This document shows positions 34,591-45,365 of a DNA stretch of 64,000 bases, one piece after another. The notes beneath the pieces are model-generated. The model was not told the origin of the DNA, did not search any database, and was given only the letters and a program-made list of their open reading frames with translations. Source of the stretch: Phytophthora hibernalis (lineage: Eukaryota; Oomycota; Peronosporomycetes; Peronosporales; Peronosporaceae). Where the stretch lies: NCBI GenBank assembly GCA_012656075.1, contig JAAKBF010000252.1:310001-374000 (forward strand), in the 5' to 3' direction. A program made the position numbers and the translations under genes. Each line of letters opens with the position of its first letter. Position 1 is the stretch's first letter.

Positions 34591-35218
34591 TTACAATAAA
34601 CACTTCTCGAGAATCGCATACAGCCGTCGGGCAACCACCTGTATGCCATCGTCGTCGGGTTTAAGGGTGATATCACCACAGCAAGTCAAAATCTCACTCG
34701 CCGTTCGCTCGAAGAAAAACCACCGGGTATAGTCTGAAATGATACCATAAATGTGGTCGCATGGTTCTCCATCTTCTAAGCTTTTGCTGGCGACGATGTC
34801 CATCATGACCAGCAGCTCAGCCATAGCTTTGTTGTACTTTTCCTGTCAGCAACAACGACGATAATTTTGCGATCCCTACGCTGGATGACAAAGTCGGCTA
34901 CTCCCCTCGCTTGTATTCCGTTCGCAACCAAGTCAACTTTCTTTGTGAGGCGCGCCAAGTTGTCTGTGAACATCGGTATCACAAAACTCAGCAGCGCGCT
35001 GACAGATGACTCGGCGCGCGCTTTTGTTTTGTAAATACTAAAAATGGTGTCTTCTACGGCGTCAATAAGCTTGAGCTGGGCAACCAACGGCTCGAAGTGC
35101 ACACTCGATGCTTGCAATTGGAAAGATCGCTTTTTGTGGTACTCTCTTGTATGTGACCTCAATATCACTCCATAATTTTCTGCACAAAACGAGATCGTTA
35201 TCCTCGTCGTCCGTTATT
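34591..35218 (-). CDS. PD-(D/E)XK nuclease-like protein, 5' truncated, frameshifted
   Basis: The minus strand gives a helical N-terminal part (VAQLKLIDAVEDTIFSIYKT), then GVADFVIQRRDRKIIVVVAD, then AMAELLVMMDIV and IYGIISDYTRWFFFERT. The pattern of an acidic residue before a strand, a strand ending near a lysine, and a later Gly-Ile strand with an aromatic pair is that of PD-(D/E)XK-like domains seen in oomycete Crinkler-type and transposon-linked proteins. The usual E-x-K appears as ADRK, so activity is doubtful. A -1 shift lies near 34840. No ATG is visible, and the frame runs into a MITE at 35222, which probably cut off the 5' end. Confidence 0.5.
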
Positions 35219-35221
35219 AGG

Positions 35222-35383
35222 GCCTGGGTTTAGTTAAATAGGAGGATACCATATGGTAGGGGCCTTTTCCATTTAACTATCGAGTAAAAGGGAAAATCAA
35301 TTTGACCTATCCCTATGAATCTTTTATAAACGCCAATAACCAATCAAATTGCTTCGTTAGCTCCCTATTTAACCAGACCCAGT
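35222..35383. mobile_element. MITE-like element, 162 bp
   Basis: CTGGGTTTAGTTAAATAGGAGG at the left and the reverse complement of CTCCCTATTTAACCAGACCCAG at the right form 22-bp inverted ends with four mismatches. The interior is AT-rich and non-coding. A target duplication is not obvious. It directly abuts the truncated nuclease-like frame. Confidence 0.65.
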
Positions 35384-36387
35384 GACGCGAACCAGCTCGT
35401 GTCAGCAACTCCTCGTAGCGATGGCGGCTGACACCTACAAACGCACATTGACATGAATGCTGTTAGCAATGCTAACAGCTATTTGGATACTTCAACAAAT
35501 AGGCTTTTGAAACCTGCTATATTTGATAACCGGATCGATTATTATTTTATTTTGTAGGACAAAACACCTCTATAATATGATATCACATATAATCGCATTT
35601 TACCTGCAGCAGATGATTTATCCAGACCGTTCGAGTAACATGTTTTTCTTCGAGCAACTACCGTTTACATAAAATCACGATCCCCAACAGCTGTTCTAGA
35701 GACTCGCTTTCGTCAAAATGGTTTGGTAAAAGCTGCATTCACTTACCTGTGAACTTCGATTAATTTCTCATAATTAATATGTGTAGCTCCTCAAATATGA
35801 AATATCCGAGTGCATTCGAGTCATTTGCGCGCGCATGGCGCATCGCCCCGATCAACATGAGCGGCTCGGCCTGTTGCAAGGACTGTCTCCGCTATCTACA
35901 AACCATTTGTCGGACATGTGGTCGACACTCAAGTGCGACCAGCGAGCCACAGACGGAGCGGTGGCACACATCATGATTTACGACCAGTGATTGCAGATGT
36001 GCAAGCGCAGCATGAGCAAGAAACTATGGAAGTGCCAACGCAGCCTCAAATACGGGTCTATAACTACGGTCCAAGCATCAACGATCACAGCAGGAGCACC
36101 AGTTTTTTGGTGGCGGCCACTCTCCGACGCCGTGGTGGATGATAACTGCGGTGGACATGGCTTGTTTTTTATGTTGAGTGAAATTAAAGCTCCTGAACGG
36201 GCTGTGGATGGAACTAGCGGATATGTCGACGACAATACCATCAATTTGGATGGTGGACCCTATCTTTATCATGGGGTTGCAAGATCTACGGGTGATGAAT
36301 ACCGATCGGGGCCCGGTGACTTCAAAGTCCAGCCAAGTAGTGAAGGAAAAGATGGCCAAATGGAGCCATCGAAGTCGAGCGTAGACT
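35384..36387. other. AT-rich region with unrecognised short frames
   Basis: Frames of 60-170 codons occur on both strands between 35780 and 36580, overlapping each other. Their translations have no domain I recognise. They could be decayed parts of the Harbinger-type element that follows. Confidence 0.4.
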
Positions 36388-37023
36388 ATGAAGACACTAT
36401 TGATCAGTCTACCGATTTTAGAAGTCGTCGGGATATCAACGATGATCTGGATTTTTGATCGATCATCATGTGAATGGGGTTTGCCAAGAGAATCGGAGCA
36501 ATACATTATAGAAGCGGCTGATGCAATTCTACAGCAAATACCCAAGAACAGCATCGACTTGTGGGTTTTGTACCGAAGACTCATACGCTACCGGCACTTA
36601 CGATTACTGTCGCAAGCAGTTGCATGCGCCTTAGCCATGCAAATGAGAGAGGAAGAGAAGGAGATGCTCAAGAAAACGATTCCTGAAGTTCGGTTCGACA
36701 TCAACGCTTTGTTCGAGAAAGACTGTGTCGATCGATTCCGATTTCGCAAGGTGCAGCTTGTTTATTTGCTCATGACGTTTCAGCTTCCACCATTCTTCTC
36801 GACACAAGAAGGATATCGTACCTCCGGTATTGAGGCACTGTGTATCACCTTTGAACGGCTCGGTTATCCTGCTCGCTTCCACCTGCTGCGTCGCTTTCCG
36901 TATGTGAAGAAGAATGGTGACAAGAATGTGTACCTAAACTATGGTACGCCACTTTTGGTTCATCCAAGTGCTGAGCCGAAGCGCTGGGCAAATCTATCTG
37001 TCGTCAATTGTAGTGCACTGTGA
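36388..37023 (+). pseudogene. PIF/Harbinger-type transposase N-terminal fragment
   Basis: FEKDCVDRFRFRKVQLVYLL, then MTFQLPPFF, GIEALCITFERLGYPARFHL and LRRFPYVKK form the region preceding the DDE nuclease of Harbinger-type transposases. The catalytic residues themselves are missing, because the frame leaves the family soon after LRRFPYVKK and stops at 37023. It is therefore a 3'-truncated copy or a domesticated fragment. It ends 17 bp before a piggyBac-type MITE. Confidence 0.6.
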
Positions 37024-37043
37024 AATGCTGTCTTGTGGATTAA

Positions 37044-37315
37044 CCCTTTCACTACCAGACAAAAATGTACGCGATAGAGGACCGCAGCGGTCCTTTAACA
37101 CCCTCTTACAATTTTCTTACAATTTTCCTATTGGTCAAAACTCCAACATGGAGTCGACACGGACAGGACACGCATGACTTATGGGACCGCCTCGGACCCC
37201 TACGAACACATCCCCAGTATGTTAGCAGATAATCACGGCAAAACATATGAGTTTCACTATGAATTCTCTTAGAGGTCCGATGCGGGCCTCTAAGAATTCT
37301 CTGGTAGTGAAAGGG
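37044..37315. mobile_element. piggyBac-type MITE with TTAA target duplication
   Basis: The 272-bp element starts CCCTTTCACTACCAGA and ends with the exact reverse complement. TTAA flanks both sides (37040-37043 and 37316-37319), as expected for piggyBac superfamily insertions. Internal palindromes include AGGACCGCAGCGGTCCT near the left end and an inverted GAATTCTCTTAGAGG pair near the right end. It encodes no protein. Confidence 0.92.
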
Positions 37316-37678
37316 TTAACCCTCAAAAAGCTGTGGATTTTCCTATTTCCTCTAGTACATACTGTAGACAACAGTGCAATTTGCATGCTTGCTCTGCATC
37401 ATACGTGCAGAAATTTGAATTACATGTATGCAGATATCCCTACAAGAAAGTCGCCTAGAAATCACCCTTTAGGGAGTTCCACACATCGTTTGGGCAACGA
37501 TATATCGCAGGCAGCATCGTTAGCAAGCCGGCCTTGCTCATGTATACTTCGGCAATGGGCAGTACATGATCCGCACCTCCGACTCGAACGATGTGCTGGA
37601 ACCATGGATGCGCTCGCAAGTCGGTGAGCTGTGATATAGTCGTGCCTGCCTCATTAGCATCAGGTTGTTCCCAGTGGA

Positions 37679-38085
37679 TTAAATCTCCCGACTCAGACGT
37701 GAGTCAGAAGCGCACGCTTGAAAGCCTCTCGGTTCATAGGAACTGGTAGCGGGAAGGGGGCGGTGGAATAGCAGGGCATCATGATCATCACCACCACCAG
37801 CAGGCAGGGCGTTGGCAGCGATGATTGCTGCCACGAATTCGTCAACATACTTCCACCCGAATACAATAAGAGGGTCGTCATCAGCATGCAGCGCCAGGAT
37901 ATCGTCGTACAGGTGCATTTCACTGTTGCTCTTGAGGACGTCCCCAAAAACACCTCGCCTTGGTTGTTGTCCAACTGGCAAACCGCACAAGGTAGCTTCT
38001 TCATCTGCTGCTGTAGCTCTGCTCTGTTGCATTTCTTCCCCCTGCCTTTCTTCTTCATGTTGTTGGGGCCTTTGTGAGTTGCCAT
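37679..38085 (-). CDS. Hypothetical protein, about 135 aa, one frameshift
   Basis: The ATG at 38085 starts a basic N-terminus (MATHKGPNNMKKKGRGKK), followed by a short Cys-containing part (LPCAVCQLDNNQGE). A -1 shift in T5 near 37945 leads into SEMHLYDDILALHADDDPLI, FGWKYVDEFVAAI and a Pro/Ser-rich end at 37679. The two halves join well in one reading, so a single-base deletion is likely. I do not recognise the family. Its place in a transposon-rich stretch makes an element-derived origin possible. Confidence 0.45.
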
Positions 38086-38945
38086 TCGCCTTTCCGATTT
38101 AGTTATGGGGTAGGAGCACCAAGCGTGCAAGGCTGTCGATTTGATTCCTGGCATTTCGCCAGAAATGCCTTTCATACAAATTTTGAAGTACATTCTTTTG
38201 CCTCAATAAAGAACAGTCAAACCTTTAACCTTTTTTTTATTATATGAGGCTGCTACCAAGCCCCCATTTATCTATGTACTGCTGTGTCCTTATAAATGAA
38301 TTACCTTCTAACTTGTATATATACCAGGTGTTCTTTATTGAGTAAAAGACTGTACCGGTGATCATCTGTTATCAGAGGCGGGGTTGGATGATGGTGACAT
38401 CGGCGAAGTAATAGACCCGTTGTTACATCGACCTATCTTTTAGGCTGGTGATACAGCCCATATTTTAAAGGTTGCATTAATTGGTGACAGCTCGAAAGGT
38501 AAACCAAGCGAAGAGGAACGATGCCAATCGTGTTTGCAATCATTTCAGAACAAGAGGACGATCATGCTTAATCCTGTTTGTTACATCCAGATGCTTCGTA
38601 CACAAGACCTCAAAAAGCGGCAAAATGGATTTCACCTGTGACGGGGGTCACACGCACCTTAGCCTTATAGGAAGCGTTAACGCGCTAACCACAACAGACA
38701 CCTGGCGTTCCTGCTGTAAGCTTGCAAAGGCCTAGCCTTCCTGTCCAATATGGTACCGAGTACCAATTGACTTGCGAACTTCCGGGTTAGAGTAAAACTG
38801 ATTTATATTAAACACAGTGTTGTAGTTCTAACTACTGCTACCTATCTGCATACTGAATCCCTGTCTAATCTGATCTGTCCTAATGGGGACCACCCATTTA
38901 GATGTACTTCTTTAATACAACTGACGTACTACTTAAGTTCTTGAC
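38086..38945. other. Intergenic region
   Basis: 860 bp with no supported gene. It contains a T10 run followed by ATTATATGAGG near 38231, and several short AT-rich stretches. Short frames present show no recognisable motif. Confidence 0.45.
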
Positions 38946-41309
38946 GTGCCACACACCACGCGTGTGGCGGACACCAATGGTGTGGACCACTCCACAGAGA
39001 ACAATGGTCGCCCCCTGTCAAGTGGCCCCATTACACCCTCCACACCCAAACGGGAAGCACCTTGTCCCAAATTCCAGGGAACCGCACAGGCAACGCCTCG
39101 TTCTGCAATCTGCGCCGTGAGCACCCGCCGAGAACCCAAGACGCCCACCGGGCACCAGTCCAGGGTCAGCACCACTTGCGATGCCAAAGCGCACCGACGC
39201 CAAGTCGCTACACCGCCGGCACCAAAGCGAAGGGCGGCGAAGCCAACGCAATGAAGCCACTTCGGCATCCGAAGAAAGCTGTTAAGAAGCCCGGCGATAA
39301 GGCAACGCCTGCTACGACGAGATCCCAGACCGAAGCGTACTAAAGTCACCCGTACGAAGGCGGCAGGCAGCAGCGACGACGAGTCGGACTCCGACGGCGA
39401 GGCCAATCCGAGCCTAGTTCTGGGCGACGACAGCCCGGACTACCAAGACGACGAAGATCCAAGAGCGGGTGATGCGAGCGCGCCGATGGCAACGTTAGCA
39501 GCGACGGCAGCGATTTCCAAAGTCCTGGATCCTGACGACCAAGCTTCGGACAGCGACGACGAGGCTCACAGAGCTGTTGACGGCGTCGGCAAAGCTTCCA
39601 AAGGCACTGTCGACGGCGACAAATCCACGAACTGCGGCGGCGACCTACCGAAGTTGACGATGACAAGGCCTCGGTGGCCGGCGACGATAAGTCGCTCTCA
39701 ACGGCTGCGAAGCAGTCCAGCGCCACTATGGATGCCGCGTCTGCCTCCGAAGGCAAGGTCGAACCGATCGGGGCGGTGACGCCAAGCGCTTTTGAGCAGC
39801 GCCTCGAACGAGGTGGACTACGAAGAGTCCGATCTGGAGTCTGGCGAGGTTGCCGACCCGAACGCCTCGCCCAAGCTCACGGAGCAGCAGCGGCGTCTCC
39901 ATCCGGGGAGTCCGACAACTCCTCGTAGTGCTGCTGGTGTCGCGCGTGCTGCTGCTGAAACCGCCAAGCGGAAACCCATGTTATCACCAACGTCGGCGAC
40001 GGTGATGACGTACCCGAAGAGCTGGTTCGGCCTGACTACCGTCAGCATCTTCACGATCGCGACCGCGATGTGAGGGAGGCTGCGGAGCAGCGACGAACCT
40101 CGAAGCGAGATCACGAGCCAGCGGCACCGAAACAAAGAGCAGCTGCTCGTGCTGCGATACTGGCCCGTACGGGAGTACCGCGAGTACCTTCGACAGAGTC
40201 GTGAGCCGGGTAAGGCGGTGCAGCAGTACGACGAGTGTCCCGTCGTTCTTCACGACGACACGGGCCTCGGCCGCCAGTCCAACGAACGCGAGTTCACAGA
40301 CTGGATGCACCACTTGGGGTACCCCTTGCCCGAGTTCACGGACTCTCCGTACCGTATCGACTGGCTGGCCCAACGGCGCCACCGCTTCCGCATGGCGAAG
40401 TCCATCGTGGATGGCCAGTGGCGCAACCGATACCTCGAGCGCTCGAAGCCCACCCCGTGCGTTATCCTCGAGGAGGTTGTGCAGAAGATCCAGATGTCGT
40501 GGCAGTCGCAGCCGGTAGAACCGTTCAGTGTTCTTGGCGCGGTTAGCGCCGACCGGCTCCAGGAGAGCGGTCATAAGCGGCCACGATGTCGGCGTAGTCC
40601 TCCGAGAGATGGCTACCAGCCTCCCACGTGCTTTGATCCTCCGGATAGCCGCGCAACTTCACCAAGTATTGGTAGCGACCGCTACGCCCGCGGCGCCTCA
40701 GTATTCTCTCGACATGGAAGTAGAGAGCGCCCTCATTACCGATCAGTGGAGGCGGTGGACGCAACGGACGCGTCCACGGATCGGGACGCTCCGCGTCAGG
40801 TGTTGGCGGCGCGCGCTTCAGCGCCTGTTGGCCATTCTGGCCACACGAAGCTCGTGACTGCAGTGGAAGGTTGCCAGCGGCTCTTGGAGTCGCAGAGGAC
40901 TGACTTAGTGGCCCTGCGAGGGAACCTGCACTCCGTCGAGTCGACTGTGAGTCATTTGGCTCCAAGTCTGGTTCAGCTCGAACGCAGTGCGGGTGATCGC
41001 CAGCGGCAGGTCGATCGCTCGAGCGAGGACCTTCGACAAGCGCTTTATCGATGCTCGGAGAGCGAGAGGGCCCTCGAGAATGACCGTGCTGAGCTTCACA
41101 AGCACTTTGGGTGGCTCCGCGACCTCTACTCTCGCGTTGAGGCGTTGGAGAGCCGTGCTCCTCAGACTGCTCCGCCCCCTGCGGCTGCTCCTCCTGCTGC
41201 GACCGTTCCTCCGCCGGATATGATGCAGATGATGGCGAACGCGTTTCGCCACTTCGCGAATACGTCGGACTCTCAGAGTCTTTCACCTCGGCCTGGTGAT
41301 AGGGCTTAA
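38946..41309 (+). CDS. Gag-like or coiled-coil hypothetical protein, frameshifted
   Basis: A chain of plus-strand frames with similar composition: a Pro/Thr-rich start (MPHTTRVADTNGVDHSTENN), an acidic and Ala-rich middle (39360-39950), a conserved-looking block (WPVREYREYL, REFTDWMHHLGYPLPEFTDS, VILEEVVQKIQMSWQSQPVE) and an uninterrupted 386-codon end with a coiled coil (SEDLRQALYRCSESERALEN, ending FRHFANTSDSQS). Frames change near 39350, 39660, 39785 and 40010. The layout resembles a retrotransposon Gag without a zinc knuckle, but I cannot prove it. The last 767 bp overlap, tail to tail, a minus-strand integrase/chromodomain frame. Confidence 0.4.
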
Positions 41310-41912
41310 GAAGTCCCACGTAGAACGTCGGGTGCGTGGCCATAGCCGACGGCAGGTCCAATGTGTATGCGTTGCCATGGACTCCGATGACCGTGAACGG
41401 CCCCACGAACCGTGGACGCAGCTTTGTGCTGCCCACCGTAGTGACCGCCTGCATAGGGAGCTTTTTAGTGTTTAAGAGGACCTGGTCCCCAAGTTTAAAC
41501 ACGTTCACGTTCCTTCGCCCTTGGCGATCACTGTTTTCCTTCTGTGTGTCTTGCGCGGCAGCCATAGCGTCCCGGACGCGTTGCCTTACGGCTTCACCAG
41601 TCTCGATGAACACCAACAGGTTCCGTTTGACGGACGGACGCAGGCCTTTATGGCCCCGCGGGTCTTCGGCGTCAGCCTCCCCACCCCAATTAGAAGCCGG
41701 AGGTAACGACAGCAGCGTATAAGCCCGTTAACGTAGAATGGCGTAAAACCCGTCGACAAATGCACAGCATTGTTAAGCGCGAACTCCACCTGCGGTAGCA
41801 GCGTGCTCCACTTTGTGGGGTCTTCGGCGCAGACGCTGCGCAACACATCCTCCAACACGCGGTTCACTCGCTCGGTTTGACCGTCTATCTGCGGATGGTC
41901 CGCCATGGACAT
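40543..41912 (-). pseudogene. Ty3/gypsy chromovirus integrase C-terminus with chromodomain
   Basis: The minus strand shows the end of an integrase core (HPQIDGQTERVNRVLEDVLR, LPQVEFALNNAVHLSTGFTP) to about 41700, a frame change, the integrase C-terminal fold (LGDQVLLNTKKL, KLRPRFVGPFTVIGVHGNAY, HPTFYVGLLKPY), then about 170 residues of low-complexity linker. A chromodomain follows at about 40735-40565: YFHVERILRR, YQYLVKLRGYPEDQSTWEAG. Chromodomains target chromovirus insertion to chromatin. Reverse transcriptase and RNase H are absent. The linker is antisense to the plus-strand coiled-coil frame. The start at 41912 is a truncation point. Confidence 0.8.
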
Positions 41913-42166
41913 GTCAATCTCGTTTCGAGAAGACGTAACAAGGGTTTCGTTTCTGCCAAGTTTTGTCGTTGCTTCGCGTCTTCTGACATCCAGCGACGCT
42001 TCACTATCGCTAATCTTCGGTGTCGTTTCGCCCTCGCCGCCGTTCGGTGCCGCTGCCGGTTTGCGGCGATTAAGCGACTCGTGATCTCCGAGCCTTCTAA
42101 ACCTTCTGGTACTCCATTACCATTTCCTATGCAATTCTTGTTGTTGATTCTCTTCTCGGCGCCACG

Positions 42167-43320
42167 CTAGCGCATGAGTATGACGGGACATTTTTTAAGC
42201 GACAATGACACTGCTCGCAACGTGAACTGAGCGTCCCACCCATGAACGAGGTAGAGCGGGGTGTTCTTCCGTGTACCGTCTTGGGAGTTGTTGATTGCAA
42301 AGACTAATCGTGCTGCGATCTCGTCCCAGTCTTGCTGGAACATATATACTCGCACATACTGCATGACTGTCTTCACTGACCGTTCCTGCTGTTCATTTGC
42401 TTGCGGCCGATAACCCAGCGTCGCTCTCGACGGAGACTGCATCATCTCAGTGAACGCTAGGAAAACCTCACTCGTGAACCGAGGATCTCGGTCATGTCGG
42501 ATTATAGTCGGTGCTTCGAACTTTCGGTAGACGCACTTCTAGAACGCCTGAGCAAACTTCAAAGCAATAGTGTCCGACATCGCGTTTCCCATGACGAATC
42601 CCGTGAACGATCATTGAAACAACAATAGTGCAGTATTTCCTCGCCGACCCTTCTGTAGCGGTATGACGAAATCCATCGACACCAACTGGAATGACCTCTC
42701 GGCCAGTACATTTTCCTGGCGAGTACCCTCTGAGCTGTGGTAGACCTTTGCTTGAGCTGCAGTCTGCGCAAGACCATACAGGTCGCTCGACATCCGCGTA
42801 CAGTCCAATCCAGTAATAGTCCATTTTGGCTCGGTGGTAAGTTCGACCGATGCCTTGATGGACACCTTCCAACAAGTCGTGGCAGATCTGTAACAGTTCC
42901 GTGATCATCGTTGTGGGCACCACCAGACGCATAATGGTCTCTTTGTTCGTTTTTGTTGCCCCACCGACGATTCGTTCCAATCATATATAGCACGCCGTCT
43001 TTGCCCAGCGCAAACTTGTCTGCCATTTTCATGCATCCCTCGCTGCACTATAGCTCAGACGGACTTCTTCACCTCTGATAACCGTCTCGAGGTTTTTCTA
43101 TCTCAGCTCTTTGTCCTGGGCTTCGGAGATCCTTCGTCTGAATAGCCACTGGGTCGGCATCGCTTGCATTTGGCGCACTGACGCTCGTATCCGGGCTCGA
43201 GTTTTCGGCATCGGCCTTGTTCTGGACTTCTGAGACTGCTTCCTTCGCTTCGTCTAGTTGTGCTGCGTCACCCAGGTCCGAACGGAGGGTTCACTCGCAA
43301 ACTGGACGCGCTTGTTCCTC
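42167..43320 (-). pseudogene. Second Ty3/gypsy integrase fragment of a different family
   Basis: The sequence runs from an acidic linker (43320-43100), through MKMADKFALGKDGVLYMIGT, the zinc-binding H2C2 region (HDLLEGVHQGIGRTYHRAKM, CADCSSSKG), to the end of the core (ATLGYRPQANEQQERSVKTV, WDEIAARLVFAINNSQDGTR). Frames change at least at about 42950, 42800 and 42450. The motifs differ from those of the chromodomain element next to it, so two gypsy families meet near 41920-42160. Reverse transcriptase and RNase H are missing upstream. Confidence 0.75.
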
Positions 43321-43335
43321 GCTCTTTCGTGACGA

Positions 43336-43429
43336 CGGGTTGTGGCGGTTATGTTATCCGGCGCATCCCTAACAGAATCGAACGGGTCGTGGCGGTTATG
43401 TAATCCGGCACATCCCTAACAGAATCGAA
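43336..43429. repeat. Two tandem 47-bp units
   Basis: CGGGTTGTGGCGGTTATGTT at 43336 and CGGGTCGTGGCGGTTATGTA at 43383 begin two units that both end CATCCCTAACAGAATCGAA, with three mismatches. The unit lies between the integrase fragment and the gag-like fragment, exactly where reverse transcriptase is missing. It may mark a deletion or LTR-derived junction. Confidence 0.85.
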
Positions 43430-43555
43430 AAAATGTCGGGAGGTACCTTGCGGGCTACTCGAGCTCCAATTGTACGACCCGGAGTAGCGCGTACAATAAA
43501 ATTGGCTCTGTATCAGAAGATTGCGCATTAAGTGTCTATTGACACTTACTGCTCG

Positions 43556-44918
43556 TTATCCGAAGTGAAGGCGAGCCAAGACCAACTCGGCCTGCTCACC
43601 GATGTCGTTGACTATTATCCTGTCGCCTGACCGGTCCGTAGTGGCGGTTGGTGAACTCCTTATGTGGCAACAATGCGTCCGCTTTTCGTGCGCACAGCGG
43701 TCGGTGCTACCACCGTAGCAGATGCCGAAAAGAGCAAGCCCATTAGGCGCCGATTGCCACTCTGCTGTGTGGTAGTCGATTGACTCACAAACATTATGCC
43801 ACCATTCGGGCAAGTGCTCTAGTAGGTGCGACACCGCCCAACCAAGAAAATCGTTGACGTATACGCGTGGGAGCGTGACTAACTCTGGGGTTTTGTCGTC
43901 GCGCTCCATGTTAGCGAGAAAGAAGCGCTCAGGCTAGACTAGAGCCGACACGCGTCGTCACAGAACCGTGTCGGAATTGCTAGCCCTCGACTATCCACTG
44001 CTGGTACAGGAGATTCGTAGTTGTTTGACCCTTGCAAGACATTGAGACGGAGGTCATTCTGAGTTGTCAAAACCTGTTGTGCGGGCTCGATATGTTCGCT
44101 GTTGGGCTGTATTTTCTGTCGTAGCTCCACTAACATATCATAGAGTTGGTCGACTTTGTGGCTGCGTCTGTATCAAAGCCTATCAAAACCTCGTCGAGGT
44201 TGAACGACGCTGGCACAGAGCGTGGGTCTGGGCGACATGAGCCTGCGAGCATGGCGCAAGCCAAATAGCCGCGACCTGCCTCGGTTGCTTCACCCGTTCG
44301 GAGGAACGCCCGCTGCGGCGTGGAGCAGTACCCTAGGCGGGATGTCCGTCGAAATGGTAGCGCCCGGAGCCGACCGTAGTGGTGAGCTGACAGCGGTCAG
44401 TGCGTCTCCGACCTTGACTTCCGGAGCCTGTCACTTTGCTGTGTGTGAGCGCGCTCCGTCTATTGTTTCTTGTTGCGGGCTGCATTAATGTCCGCAGAAG
44501 AGGTCATAATAGTTGACCGTTTCTTCTTCGGACGCAAGGACTACCGAGCTGGTGTCGCTGCAGCATCCGACGGTGCGGTATCGTCGGCGACGACAACGAT
44601 CACTTCATCGTTCGACGTTGCTGATAGTGACGGTGGTTCCGTGTGGACCGTGGGTACCGTTTGGTCTGGCTGCGGGTCGCCCTTTGCACCTGTCGCTCCC
44701 CTCACGCGAGGGTGATCACGTGTCGTGGCGGTGGTGCCTTTTCTTCGTGAAAGCTTCAAACCACGAAGTGGTGCGGCTGCCGATGCTGACCCGATGGAAA
44801 GGACGGATGCATGATATAGTAATCTCGCACTGCTGGTGAGAGAGCCCATCGTGAGCTCCCCGACCCTCACCCTCGTCGCCTTATGTTTTTCCTTGGCTGG
44901 TACTCCCCATTTACACAT
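43556..44918 (-). pseudogene. Degraded Gag-like region of the gypsy element
   Basis: Minus-strand frames (44918-44541, 44136-43939, 43909-43556) give RVRVGELTMGSLTSSARLLY, MLVELRQKIQPNSEHIEPAQ and PRVYVNDFLGWAVSHLLEHL. I see no zinc knuckle or protease. Position upstream of an integrase in the same orientation is the main reason for the Gag-like label, so it is tentative. Confidence 0.35.
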
Positions 44919-45209
44919 ATCGACGGAAGATATGGCCTATACGGTGTATATGGCATGTACCCTTGTCAAATCCTTCCCACTGCTCAGTATAGAAACTGTT
45001 TTAGCCAATCAAACTTAACTTTCAAATGAATGGAGGGTTAATTATCCAGTTAATTAAAGTGATTTGAAAAGAAGAAGAAAAAGAAAAAGAAAATTAAATA
45101 TGATGGGAAGGCTGTGCTTACCAAAGTAGCCATAACCAACGTATTTCGGAGTCCGCGCGTGCACATAATTTTGGTATGGATCACGGCTCTGCATATCTTC
45201 CGTCGATAT
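44917..45209. repeat. 19-bp perfect inverted repeat, 255 bp apart
   Basis: CATATCGACGGAAGATATG at 44917-44935 recurs as its exact reverse complement at 45191-45209. The arms themselves are partly self-complementary. The pair could be the ends of a small element, but no target duplication is evident. It lies just outside the pogo element. Confidence 0.75.
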
Positions 45210-45365
45210 GAACAGATAAAATAAATTTACCGTACTTAATTCCCAACCTATTTTGCAGCTTTTACACTTACCGTTCCCAGTCAAATGATGTCCGTCTAAA
45301 GTTTTGCTATCCTGTACGCGTTGTGTTTTTGCACAATGTTCGACACTATAAAACCGGTACCGGTA

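Noticed and set aside
44470..44839. Plus-strand frames of 80-108 codons in the gypsy region
   Set aside because: They are antisense to the minus-strand gag-like frame and have no features of their own.
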